Shown: positions 1 to 5,595, counted from the stretch's first letter. The stretch is DNA of 5,698 nucleotides from Alphaproteobacteria bacterium (GCA_018883285.1 VEQJ01000089.1:1-5698), one strand, 5' to 3'. A program made the numbers and translations. Notes: generated by a model not told the origin, from the letters alone.

Positions 1-1
1 G

Positions 2-1210
2 GACTATTACCATCAACTGACCCCCAACCGCCCCCTACACAGCGTCTATTTCGGCGGTGGCACCCCATCGCTGATGCCGCCTGCCTTGGTTGGCCAGCTG
101 TTGGAAGCCATTGCCCAGCGTTGGGGGCTGGTGCAGGACGCCGAAATCACGCTGGAGGCCAATCCGACCACGGTTGAGGTCAATCGCTTTGCCGATTTTC
201 GGCTGGCAGGCATCAACCGCCTGTCGTTGGGGCTACAATCCCTGACCGATAGCGGCCTTATCGCGCTAGGGCGGCAGCATGATCGCGCCCAAACCCTGCA
301 AGCCCTGACGGTGGCGCAACGGCTTTTTGCCAAGCTGTCGACCGATTTGATTTATGGCCGCCCCGATCAAAGCCTGGCCAGCTGGCGGCAGGAGCTGAAA
401 GAATGGCTGTCTTTTGGGGTTGGCCATGCATCGCTGTATCAACTGACCATCGAATCGGCCACCCCCTTTGGCCAACAGGCACGGCGCGGCGCCCTGATTA
501 TGCCAGATGAGCAGGCGTTGGGCGATTTTTATGACGCCACCAACCAGCTGATGGGGGATGCGGGCTATCAGCATTACGAAGTCTCCTCCTACGCCCGCGA
601 TAGCAGCCAGCGCAGCCGTCACAACCTGCTGACCTGGCAGGGCAATGATTATCTGGGCATTGGCGCGGGTGCCCATGGGCGTTTAAGCCTTAGCGGGGGG
701 CGGCGGCTGGCCACCGTTAACCGCAAACAACCAAAGGCCTGGCAGCAAGCGGTGCAAAGCCAGGGTCATGGTCAAAGTGATGGCGAGGGGGAGGTGGAGT
801 GGCTAAGCCGCCAGCAGCAGGCCGAAGAGTTTGTGATGCTGGGGCTGCGGCAGATTGGCCAGCGGGATTCGGCGACCACATTCTCCGCAGCGACCACCAC
901 CACCACTGTTCAGGATGCCGATGGCTTTGGCCTGCTCGGCGGGGTTGACCGCGCCGCCTTTCGCGCCCGCTTTGGCCTTGATCTGCTGGATTGGTTAGAG
1001 GGGGGGGAGGTGGCGTTTTTGCGGCAGCATGGCCTGATACAGCTCAGCCCGCATCATTTGGCGGTTCCCCCCGATGCCATTGGTCGCCTGGATGCCATTA
1101 TCCGCCAACTGTTGCTTAAAACTGCGACTCTTGAAAACTGGTCGGGGATGGTTGCAGCGTGCGGGGGGCAGGCGATGCCACCTGCACAATCGCATAGCCC
1201 CGCTGGCTAA
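2..1210 (+). CDS. hemW: HemW, radical-SAM heme chaperone (5' end outside window)
   Basis: HemW (formerly annotated as an oxygen-independent coproporphyrinogen oxidase-like protein) is a cytoplasmic radical-SAM protein that binds heme and passes it to target proteins. The frame is open from base 2, giving 402 visible residues. It includes the SAM-binding YFGGGTPS stretch (residues 16-23), ITLEANPTTVE, YQLTIE (146-151) and the family signature HN-x4-W-x3-DYLGIGAGAHG (207-226; Thr replaces the usual Tyr before Trp). The Fe-S motif CxxxCxxC and about 45 residues lie upstream, so the Met at base 74 is internal and not the start. Two oddities are visible. A low-complexity insertion with a five-Thr run (bases 893-907) lies between MLGLR and the GVDRAAFRARFG motif. 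A tail of about 31 residues follows the point where the family normally ends (near base 1115) and is read through antisense lpoA. Family assignment is firm; heme-chaperone activity is inferred from the family. Confidence 0.94.
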   Translation, partial: DYYHQLTPNRPLHSVYFGGGTPSLMPPALVGQLLEAIAQRWGLVQDAEITLEANPTTVEVNRFADFRLAGINRLSLGLQSLTDSGLIALGRQHDRAQTLQALTVAQRLFAKLSTDLIYGRPDQSLASWRQELKEWLSFGVGHASLYQLTIESATPFGQQARRGALIMPDEQALGDFYDATNQLMGDAGYQHYEVSSYARDSSQRSRHNLLTWQGNDYLGIGAGAHGRLSLSGGRRLATVNRKQPKAWQQAVQSQGHGQSDGEGEVEWLSRQQQAEEFVMLGLRQIGQRDSATTFSAATTTTTVQDADGFGLLGGVDRAAFRARFGLDLLDWLEGGEVAFLRQHGLIQLSPHHLAVPPDAIGRLDAIIRQLLLKTATLENWSGMVAACGGQAMPPAQSHSPAG

Positions 1211-2468
1211 GGCCATTGTTTTCCAGGCGGAACAGGCCGCTTAGACCCAAATAGCCCGCTGGCTCAGTCAAAATTGCCCCAATCGCTTTGCCATTTTTGG
1301 GACGCGCCTCAGCCAATTTGCTGGCCAGGGCTACCGCGTCATAGGCAAGGCTGGCCAAGGTTGGCGGCGGGGCGCCATAAACCCCCTGATAGCGCTGCTC
1401 AAAGGCCTGCCGCTGGACAATGTTGGGGGCAGGGTACCAGGCACCACGCAACACCGGGTTGGCGGTCAAATCGTCCAACGCCCAATCCTGGGTGCCCAAC
1501 AATTGAAAGGATGGGGCTGGCCAATCGGCTCGCAACTGAATTTGACGGCTTAACGCCTGCAAATCGGCGCCGCTGTCAAACAACAACACCCCGCTGCGTC
1601 CCCCCGCTGCGGATGGCTTAAGCTTTGATACCGCCTCAGCCAAACTGACGCCATTGCCGCCATACAGCTCAATTTGACTGACCGATCCGCCAAGTTTGGC
1701 GGCCTCTGCGCGCAACAGTTCCGACAATTTGGCGCTATAGGCACCGCTGCGCCCCACGCCCTTGAAATCGCGAATACCCTGCGCCGCTGCATAGCGCACG
1801 ATGCTGGCCATCATCGCATCGGGGCCAAAGCCCAGCACAAAGGTGTTGCTGTCGGCCACCGCCGGGTTGTTGGAAAAGCTGACCATCGGTACATCGGCGG
1901 CGCGCGCCATTTCCTTAACCGCGCTGACGCTGCCGCCATAGAGGGGGCCAAACACCACCAACGGCTTGGGCGAATCCTTCAGCGCCCGCGCCATGGCCTG
2001 ACTGGCAGAGGCGGGGCTTTCGCCCGCATCATAAAACGCCACCTGCAAATTGCGGGATCGCCCATCAAACAGGGCAAATTCGGCCGCCTGCTGCATGGCC
2101 AGCCCTAAACCCGCATCCTTGCCCGAAAGGGGCAGCAGCATGGCCACCGCCGCCGATCCATCGGCCGATAGCATTCCCGTGCTATCCTTAGTGCCATCCC
2201 TGGCAGAATCTTTGGCCGCCTCTTTAGCCGCAGGGGGGGCAGGCGGCAAATTCTTGCTAGACGGCTTGCTTTTCGATGCGCTGCTGGTGCTGCTGCTGGG
2301 TTTGTTGCCCTCAAACCATGAGGATCCTGGCATGCTGGTACTGCTGCACGCGGCCAACAGGGGCAGCCCTAGCGCCAGAATGATCAACCGCATCCAGCGC
2401 CCAACAGCCTGTTGGCGCTGACTTTGCCGCCCTGCCTGCACAGAACCTATTGCAGGTTTATTGCCCAT
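1116..2468 (-). CDS. lpoA: LpoA-family lipoprotein, penicillin-binding protein activator
   Basis: LpoA-type lipoproteins sit in the outer membrane and activate class A penicillin-binding proteins such as PBP1a. From the ATG at 2468-2466 the protein has 450 residues: a basic n-region, a hydrophobic stretch (LIILALGLPLL), and lipobox L-A-A-C with Cys41. A Ser/Lys/Ala/Asp-rich linker follows (about 42-105). The periplasmic-binding-protein-like domain opens with VAMLLPLSG (108-116) and includes VVFGPLYGGSV and VPMVSFSNN. The N-terminal TPR domain of E. coli LpoA is absent. The end, LQPSPTSF, fits the family. I chose this start because GGGGGA lies about 6 nt upstream. An ATG at 2561 would put 71 residues before the Cys. 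An ATG at 2393 would give a compact 16-residue signal but has no good Shine-Dalgarno. It is divergent from yraN and convergent with hemW. Family is clear; which synthase it activates is unknown. Confidence 0.88.
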   Translation of the reverse strand: MGNKPAIGSVQAGRQSQRQQAVGRWMRLIILALGLPLLAACSSTSMPGSSWFEGNKPSSSTSSASKSKPSSKNLPPAPPAAKEAAKDSARDGTKDSTGMLSADGSAAVAMLLPLSGKDAGLGLAMQQAAEFALFDGRSRNLQVAFYDAGESPASASQAMARALKDSPKPLVVFGPLYGGSVSAVKEMARAADVPMVSFSNNPAVADSNTFVLGFGPDAMMASIVRYAAAQGIRDFKGVGRSGAYSAKLSELLRAEAAKLGGSVSQIELYGGNGVSLAEAVSKLKPSAAGGRSGVLLFDSGADLQALSRQIQLRADWPAPSFQLLGTQDWALDDLTANPVLRGAWYPAPNIVQRQAFEQRYQGVYGAPPPTLASLAYDAVALASKLAEARPKNGKAIGAILTEPAGYLGLSGLFRLENNGLSQRGYAIVQVASPAPRTLQPSPTSFQESQF

Positions 2469-2515
2469 GATTTCCCCCGCCGTGATGGCTGTTGCCGATT
2501 CTGATACCATTGCTT

Positions 2516-2542
2516 TTGCCCAACATTTCTTGCCCAATATTT
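2516..2542. repeat. Short direct repeat upstream of lpoA
   Basis: Two copies of TTGCCCAAYATTT (2516-2528 and 2530-2542) differ at one base and repeat with a 14-bp period. They lie 48-74 nt upstream of the chosen lpoA start, in the divergent lpoA/yraN spacer. The position would suit a regulator site or a promoter-adjacent element, but no regulator family is recognised. If lpoA really starts at 2561, the repeat would instead be coding. Confidence 0.35.
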
Positions 2543-2599
2543 TGTCTTGCGTCACAATCATCGTTGCAACCTATCGCCCGCAAAGCTTATTCCAACTGT

Positions 2600-2614
2600 T
2601 GGCTGTATCAGCCA
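2600..2614. promoter_or_regulatory. 15-nt palindrome in lpoA/yraN divergent spacer
   Basis: TGGCTG-TAT-CAGCCA is a perfect inverted repeat with 6-bp arms and a 3-nt centre, ending 17 nt before the yraN ATG. It could be an operator for one or both divergent genes, or a small hairpin in the yraN leader. A 6-bp palindrome can arise by chance, so this is only a candidate. Confidence 0.25.
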
Positions 2615-2631
2615 GCCTATATCGACCGCCG

Positions 2632-3027
2632 ATGCCAACCAACAAACCGCCTAACCATACCGACCTACGCGGCAATCAGCAAGCGCGCCAACGCGCCTGG
2701 CGACGGGGCTGGTGGGCGGAGCAGGTGGCATTGCTATGGCTGTACAGCCGTGGCTATCGGCTGGTTGCCCGCCGTTACCGCACCCCCGTGGGTGAGATTG
2801 ATTTGATCCTGCGCAAACGGGGATGTTGGCATTTTGTTGAGGTCAAATATCGGCAACAGATGGATGCCGCCCTGGCCGCCCTGTCACCCCGCCAAGGCCA
2901 ACGGGTCAGGCGCGCCGCCAGCTGGTATCTAACCCATAAACGCCTCAGCCCCTCCACCCCCTGCTGTTTCAGCCTACTGGCGCTGTCGCCTTGGCATTGG
3001 CCGCGCTTGGTGTATAGTGCCTGGTAG
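2632..3027 (+). CDS. yraN: YraN family protein (UPF0102, nuclease-like fold)
   Basis: YraN/UPF0102 proteins have a Holliday-junction-resolvase-like (PD-(D/E)XK) fold; their cellular role is not established. The 131-residue product shows the family pattern: WWAEQVALLWLYSRGYRLVARRYRTPVGEIDLI, then FVEVKYR. The putative catalytic set Glu30, Asp57, Glu70, Lys72 is present, and a C-terminal PWHWPRLVYSAW segment is like those seen in alphaproteobacterial members. One deviation: where most members have Arg-Phe-Asp ahead of that segment, this one has Cys-Phe-Ser (112-114). The ATG at 2632 gives the family's usual length and N-terminus but lacks a clear Shine-Dalgarno. The same frame is open back to an ATG at 2461, but that would overlap lpoA and add 57 residues with no family match. 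dolP begins 36 nt downstream, probably in the same transcript. Confidence 0.88.
   Translation: MPTNKPPNHTDLRGNQQARQRAWRRGWWAEQVALLWLYSRGYRLVARRYRTPVGEIDLILRKRGCWHFVEVKYRQQMDAALAALSPRQGQRVRRAASWYLTHKRLSPSTPCCFSLLALSPWHWPRLVYSAW
2991..3018 (+). promoter_or_regulatory. Candidate sigma-70 promoter for dolP inside yraN
   Basis: TTGGCA (2991-2996, 5/6 to the -35 consensus) and TATAGT (3013-3018, 5/6 to the -10 consensus) are separated by 16 bp. Transcription would start near 3025, giving a leader of about 39 nt before the dolP ATG. The element overlaps codons for the conserved end of YraN, so part of the match may reflect protein constraint. It would let dolP and comM be expressed independently of yraN. 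Confidence 0.4.
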
Positions 3028-3063
3028 CGTTGGCTTGGTTGGTTATCGGTTAGGAGTCGCACA

Positions 3064-3690
3064 ATGATAAGCGTTAAACAGGGGATGATGGTTAAACAGG
3101 GTTCCCAATGGCTGTTGCGGGCGGGCTTGGTGATGGGCTTGGTCGCTGGGGTTGGCCTGATGACGGGCTGCATCCCGCTGGTTGCTGCGGGCGGCACCTC
3201 AGCGGGCATGGGCTTAGCCTCTAACCGCGGCCTGGGCGCTAAGATTGATGATAACGCCCTGCAGGCGGAGATCAGCAGCAAGCTGTATCAGCACAATGTT
3301 GACCTGTTCAACGATGTCGACCTGACGGTTTACAAGGGGCAGGTGCTGATGGTTGGTACCGTCCCAACGGAGGAGGCGCGGGCAAAGGCTGAGGAGTTGT
3401 CGTGGGCGGCGGTCGGCACCCAAAATGTTTTCAATGTGTTGGAGGTGGGTACAGGCCAAAAAATCGGCGCCTATGCCAACGACCGCTGGATATCCACCAA
3501 AATTGACACCGAAATGACCATCAGCAAGGGCATCAACAACCTGAACTACTTCGTCAAAAGCTATCAGGGGGTGGTCTATCTGTTGGGCACCGCCGAATCG
3601 CAACAGGAGCTGGATAAGGTGCTGACCATCGCCCGTGGCACCAAGGGCGTGTCAAAGGTGGTGCAGTATATCCAAGTTCGGCCAGATTGA
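3064..3690 (+). CDS. dolP: Dual-BON-domain outer-membrane lipoprotein, DolP (YraP) type
   Basis: DolP is an outer-membrane lipoprotein with two BON domains that binds anionic phospholipid, localises at the division site and supports envelope integrity in E. coli. The 208-residue product has an n-region with Lys and Arg, a hydrophobic core (AGLVMGLVAGVGL) and lipobox M-T-G-C with Cys36. The next residue is Ile, not the Asp retention signal, so outer-membrane sorting is expected. BON1 spans about 63-127 (DVDLTVYKGQVLMVGTVP) and BON2 about 139-206 (WISTKI, then GVVYLLGTAES). The layout and motifs (GAKIDDNAL, NDRWISTKI) follow E. coli DolP closely. AGGAG at 3052-3056 lies 7 nt before the ATG and fixes the start, although two further Met codons occur at 8 and 9. 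It sits between yraN and comM in the same orientation. The exact E. coli role is inferred for this organism. Confidence 0.9.
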   Translation: MISVKQGMMVKQGSQWLLRAGLVMGLVAGVGLMTGCIPLVAAGGTSAGMGLASNRGLGAKIDDNALQAEISSKLYQHNVDLFNDVDLTVYKGQVLMVGTVPTEEARAKAEELSWAAVGTQNVFNVLEVGTGQKIGAYANDRWISTKIDTEMTISKGINNLNYFVKSYQGVVYLLGTAESQQELDKVLTIARGTKGVSKVVQYIQVRPD

Positions 3691-3703
3691 TGACGGCCTA
3701 ATG
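3688..3703 (+). promoter_or_regulatory. dolP-comM junction with a three-codon mini-ORF
   Basis: The junction reads TGATGACGGCCTAATG. The dolP stop TGA (3688-3690) shares its last base with an ATG (3690-3692) that opens a three-codon ORF (Met-Thr-Ala). The stop of that ORF, TAA (3699-3701), shares its last base with the comM ATG (3701-3703). No Shine-Dalgarno is evident for comM. The arrangement would suit translational coupling by termination and re-initiation; that mechanism is inference. Confidence 0.4.
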
Positions 3704-5248
3704 GTTGTTTGCGTTGCCACCGTCGCCCTGAAAGGGATTGAGGTCATTGAGGTTGAGGTGCAGGTGCAGTTGCAAGAAGGCCTGCCCGCCTTTACCATTG
3801 TTGGCTTGCCCGATAAGGCGGTGGCCGAATCGCGCGAACGGGTGCGCGGCGCCCTGTTATCCCTTGGCATGGCCCTGCCCCCCAAACGCATCTCCGTCAA
3901 TTTGGCGCCTGCCGATGTCGCGAAGGAGGGGAGCCATTTTGACCTGCCGATCGCCCTTGGCGTGCTGGGCGCCATCGGCGCAATTCCGAAGGAGGAGTTG
4001 TCGAAATGGTTAGCCCTGGGCGAATTGGGGTTGGATAGCGCGCTGTTAGCGGTGGGTGGCGTGCTGCCCGCGGCCTTAAACGCGGCGGGACGCGGGCTGG
4101 GGCTGATTTGCCCGCAGGAAAATGGCCGTGAGGGGATGTGGGCGCGGGATCTGCCCGTGGCGGCGGCGGCCAACCTGCTAAGCCTGCTGGGTCATTTGCA
4201 GGGGAAACAGCTGTTGCCCCAACCCCCTGAGCCTGTAGCCGATAGGATGCAGGAAGCGGGCAACAGCAGCCGTCGTTACCCCGATTTGCGCGATGTAAAG
4301 GGGCAGGTGATGGCCAAGCGGGTGTTGGAGATTGCCGCGGCGGGCGGCCATCATCTGCTGATGGTGGGGCCACCGGGGGCTGGCAAATCGATGTTGGCCA
4401 GCCGTCTGCCTGGGCTGCTGCCCCCCCTCAGCGCGGCCGAAGCGCTGGAGCTCAGCATGATTTACAGCGTCAGCGGCATGCTTAAAGGCGGACGGCTGTT
4501 GACCAACCGCCCCTATCGCGATCCGCACCATTCCGCCTCCCTCCCCGCGCTGGTCGGCGGCGGCCTAAAGGCTAAGCCGGGCGAACTGTCGTTGGCGCAT
4601 AGCGGCGTGTTGTTTATGGACGAATTGCCCGAATTTGGTCGTAACGCGTTGGAGGCGTTGCGGCAACCGTTGGAAACGGGGCAGGTCAGCGTGGCGCGAG
4701 TCAACGCCCATGTTACCTATCCCGCCCGCGTCCAGCTGGTGGCGGCGATGAACCCCTGCCGCTGTGGCCATTTGGGCGATGCCGCCCAGGCGTGCAGCCG
4801 TGCGCCAAAATGTGGAGAGGATTATACTGGCCGCCTATCGGGCCCGCTGTTGGATCGCTTTGACCTGTTTATCCAGGTGCCCGCCGTGCCCGCCACCGAC
4901 CTAAGCCGCCCTAGTGATGGCGAATCCAGCACTGCGGTGGCCGCCCGTGTGGCGGCGGCGCGTGACCGTGCGGCGCAACGCTATGCCAGTTTGGGTGCCA
5001 GCAAGATTGCCTGCAACGCGCAGGCCGATGGCGAATTGTTGGGGCAGGCCATCAAGCTGGATCCCGCCGCGCAGGAGCTGTTAAGCCAGGCGGTCAGCAA
5101 ATTTACCCTCTCTGCCCGCGGCTATCACCGCCTGGTGCGGGTGGCGGCCACCATTGCCGATCTGGCGGGCAGCGACCACATCCCCCATGCCCATGTTGCT
5201 GAGGCTTTGCAATACCGCCGCCCCGCCACCGCCACCAGGGCGACCTAA
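3701..5248 (+). CDS. comM: ComM/YifB Mg-chelatase-like AAA+ ATPase
   Basis: ComM (YifB family) is a cytoplasmic hexameric AAA+ helicase that drives branch migration while incoming DNA is integrated during natural transformation; many non-competent bacteria keep it too. The 515-residue protein has the usual length and N-terminus (VATVALKGIEV). Its N-terminal ChlI/Lon-S16-like domain contains GLPAFTIVGLPDKAVAESRE and EGSHFDLPIALG. The ATPase domain has Walker A GPPGAGKS (223-230), Walker B LFMDE with Asp307-Glu308, MNPCRCG (350-356) and GPLLDRFD (381-388). The C-terminal Mg-chelatase domain closes with SARGYHRLVRVAATIADL. All key residues are intact. A start at 3635 would add 22 residues inside dolP that the family lacks, so I prefer 3701, 10 nt after the dolP stop. 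It is probably co-transcribed with dolP. Whether this organism is competent cannot be read from this window. Confidence 0.95.
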   Translation: MVVCVATVALKGIEVIEVEVQVQLQEGLPAFTIVGLPDKAVAESRERVRGALLSLGMALPPKRISVNLAPADVAKEGSHFDLPIALGVLGAIGAIPKEELSKWLALGELGLDSALLAVGGVLPAALNAAGRGLGLICPQENGREGMWARDLPVAAAANLLSLLGHLQGKQLLPQPPEPVADRMQEAGNSSRRYPDLRDVKGQVMAKRVLEIAAAGGHHLLMVGPPGAGKSMLASRLPGLLPPLSAAEALELSMIYSVSGMLKGGRLLTNRPYRDPHHSASLPALVGGGLKAKPGELSLAHSGVLFMDELPEFGRNALEALRQPLETGQVSVARVNAHVTYPARVQLVAAMNPCRCGHLGDAAQACSRAPKCGEDYTGRLSGPLLDRFDLFIQVPAVPATDLSRPSDGESSTAVAARVAAARDRAAQRYASLGASKIACNAQADGELLGQAIKLDPAAQELLSQAVSKFTLSARGYHRLVRVAATIADLAGSDHIPHAHVAEALQYRRPATATRAT

Positions 5249-5284
5249 ATACGGGATGGCGGGTTCGGCAGGGTGGTTTTTTTT
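5222..5284 (+). terminator. Weak candidate terminator after comM
   Basis: CCCGCCA (5222-5228, within the comM end) pairs perfectly with TGGCGGG (5257-5263), and a run of eight T follows at 5277-5284. The loop is 28 nt and 13 nt separate the stem from the T-run, so this is a poor intrinsic terminator. It is the only T-run-associated structure near the comM stop. Confidence 0.2.
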
Positions 5285-5311
5285 GGGGGGGGCGGTGGTT
5301 TTGGGGGGGGC
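5272..5311. repeat. Imperfect tandem repeat of T-run/G-run blocks
   Basis: Two adjacent blocks share the form GGTGG-Tn-G8-C. The first (5272-5293) has T8 and the second (5294-5311) has T4. Long homopolymers this close together are prone to slippage in vivo and to base-count errors in sequencing. The + strand carries several G-tracts separated by T-runs and could form a G-quadruplex. Confidence 0.6.
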
Positions 5312-5328
5312 GGATGACGCCGTCCCCC
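5305..5328. other. G-run/C-run hairpin
   Basis: GGGGG-G-CGG (5305-5313) can pair with CCG-T-CCCCC (5320-5328) around a six-base loop, ATGACG. This makes a 9-bp stem with one G-T wobble in RNA. No T-run follows on either strand, so it is not a standard intrinsic terminator. It marks the switch from G-rich to C-rich sequence on the + strand. Confidence 0.4.
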
Positions 5329-5413
5329 ACTCCTAACCCCGCTCCTAAACCTAGCAATAACGCTAACCCCACTCCTAACCCCGCTCCTAAACCTAGCAAT
5401 AACGCTAACCCCA
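5325..5413. repeat. 42-bp minisatellite, 2.1 copies
   Basis: Bases 5325-5366 recur without change at 5367-5408, and the match runs on for five more bases to 5413. The period of 42 bp is 14 codons. In the frame of the ATG at 5314 each unit reads TPNPAPKPSNNANP. Because the copies are identical, the duplication is either recent or maintained. The unit has a single G-containing triplet type per few codons, so the + strand is very G-poor. Confidence 0.9.
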
Positions 5414-5495
5414 ACCTCAACCTCAACCCAACCCCGCTCCTAACCCAGCGCCCAATCCTAACCCAGCGCCTAACCAAAAGTTGCCTATTGCTAGG
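5392..5495. repeat. 10-bp inverted repeat flanking the C-rich zone
   Basis: CCTAGCAATA, present in both 42-bp units (5350-5359 and 5392-5401), returns as its exact complement TATTGCTAGG at 5486-5495. Transcribed together, the arms could pair across about 84 nt. A chance match of 10 bp is possible, but this stretch is less C-rich than its surroundings. Confidence 0.4.
5438..5470. repeat. 18-bp-period direct repeat
   Basis: TCCTAACCCAGCGCC occurs at 5438-5452 and again at 5456-5470. Just upstream, at 5413-5426, AACCTC is repeated with a 6-bp period. Both periods are multiples of three, like the 42-bp unit, and both share the CCTAACCC core with it. Confidence 0.7.
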
Positions 5496-5534
5496 ATAAT
5501 ACAGCCTATAAAGATACATCCGTTCGTTTTTTGC

Positions 5535-5563
5535 TTGACGATATTTATTTACGCGATTATTAT
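5535..5563 (+). promoter_or_regulatory. Near-consensus sigma-70 promoter
   Basis: TTGACG (5535-5540, 5/6) and TATTAT (5558-5563, 5/6) are spaced by exactly 17 bp, in AT-rich DNA unlike the rest of the window. Transcription would start near 5570, leaving a leader of about 25 nt with a ribosome binding site. This is the best promoter in the window and indicates that the gene at 5596 is its own transcription unit. Confidence 0.75.
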
Positions 5564-5580
5564 GGTTTATCATTTCTTAA

Positions 5581-5587
5581 AAGGGAG
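5581..5587 (+). promoter_or_regulatory. Ribosome binding site for the gene at 5596
   Basis: AAGGGAG lies 8 nt before the ATG at 5596, separated by an A/T-only spacer (AATTTTTT). It fixes the start of the truncated gene and is stronger than the sites before yraN or comM. Confidence 0.7.
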
Positions 5588-5595
5588 AATTTTTT

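Larger units (their letters stand above)
5314..5477 (+). pseudogene. Possible frameshifted relic of a proline-rich repeat coding sequence
   Basis: From the ATG at 5314 the frame reads alternating Pro (TPSPTPNPAPKP and the 14-residue repeat). After about base 5409 this frame loses the pattern, but the -1 frame takes it up at once (PQPQPQPNPAPNPAPN, continuing to 5477). The -1 frame has a stop at 5406-5408, just before the switch. Pro-x-Pro stretches occur as linkers in envelope proteins. The region has no ribosome binding site (only a G-run precedes the ATG) and no domain. It could equally be non-coding satellite DNA whose C-rich codons happen to read as proline. Confidence 0.22.

Noticed and set aside
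1000..1007. G8 run in hemW as a possible frameshift
   Set aside because: HemW-like sequence continues in the same frame on both sides (WLEGGEVAFLRQHGLIQL), so no frame change is needed.
2545..2580. Sigma-70 promoter for lpoA on the minus strand (TTGCAA or TTGTGA with downstream A-rich hexamers)
   Set aside because: No -10 hexamer with 4 or more matches occurs at 16-18 bp spacing, so I cannot place the promoter.
2461..2631. N-terminal extension of YraN starting at 2461
   Set aside because: The extra 57 residues have no family match, overlap the lpoA start on the other strand, and make the protein much longer than the family.
3635..3700. N-terminal extension of ComM starting at 3635
   Set aside because: It lies inside dolP coding sequence. 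The family N-terminus begins at the Met encoded at 3701.
5325..5470. CRISPR array
   Set aside because: The units are adjacent tandem copies with no unique spacers of regular length and no cas genes nearby.
5481..5512. Second promoter upstream (TTGCCT with TATAAA or GATAAT)
   Set aside because: The spacings (20 bp or 8 bp) are wrong for sigma-70, and the 5535-5563 pair is far better.
5103..5573. Minus-strand 156-residue ORF with Leu/Gly repeats (LGLGAGLGVG type)
   Set aside because: It is the antisense of the C-rich minisatellite and of the comM 3' end. Its repeat is a by-product of the 42-bp unit, and I see no ribosome binding site or domain.
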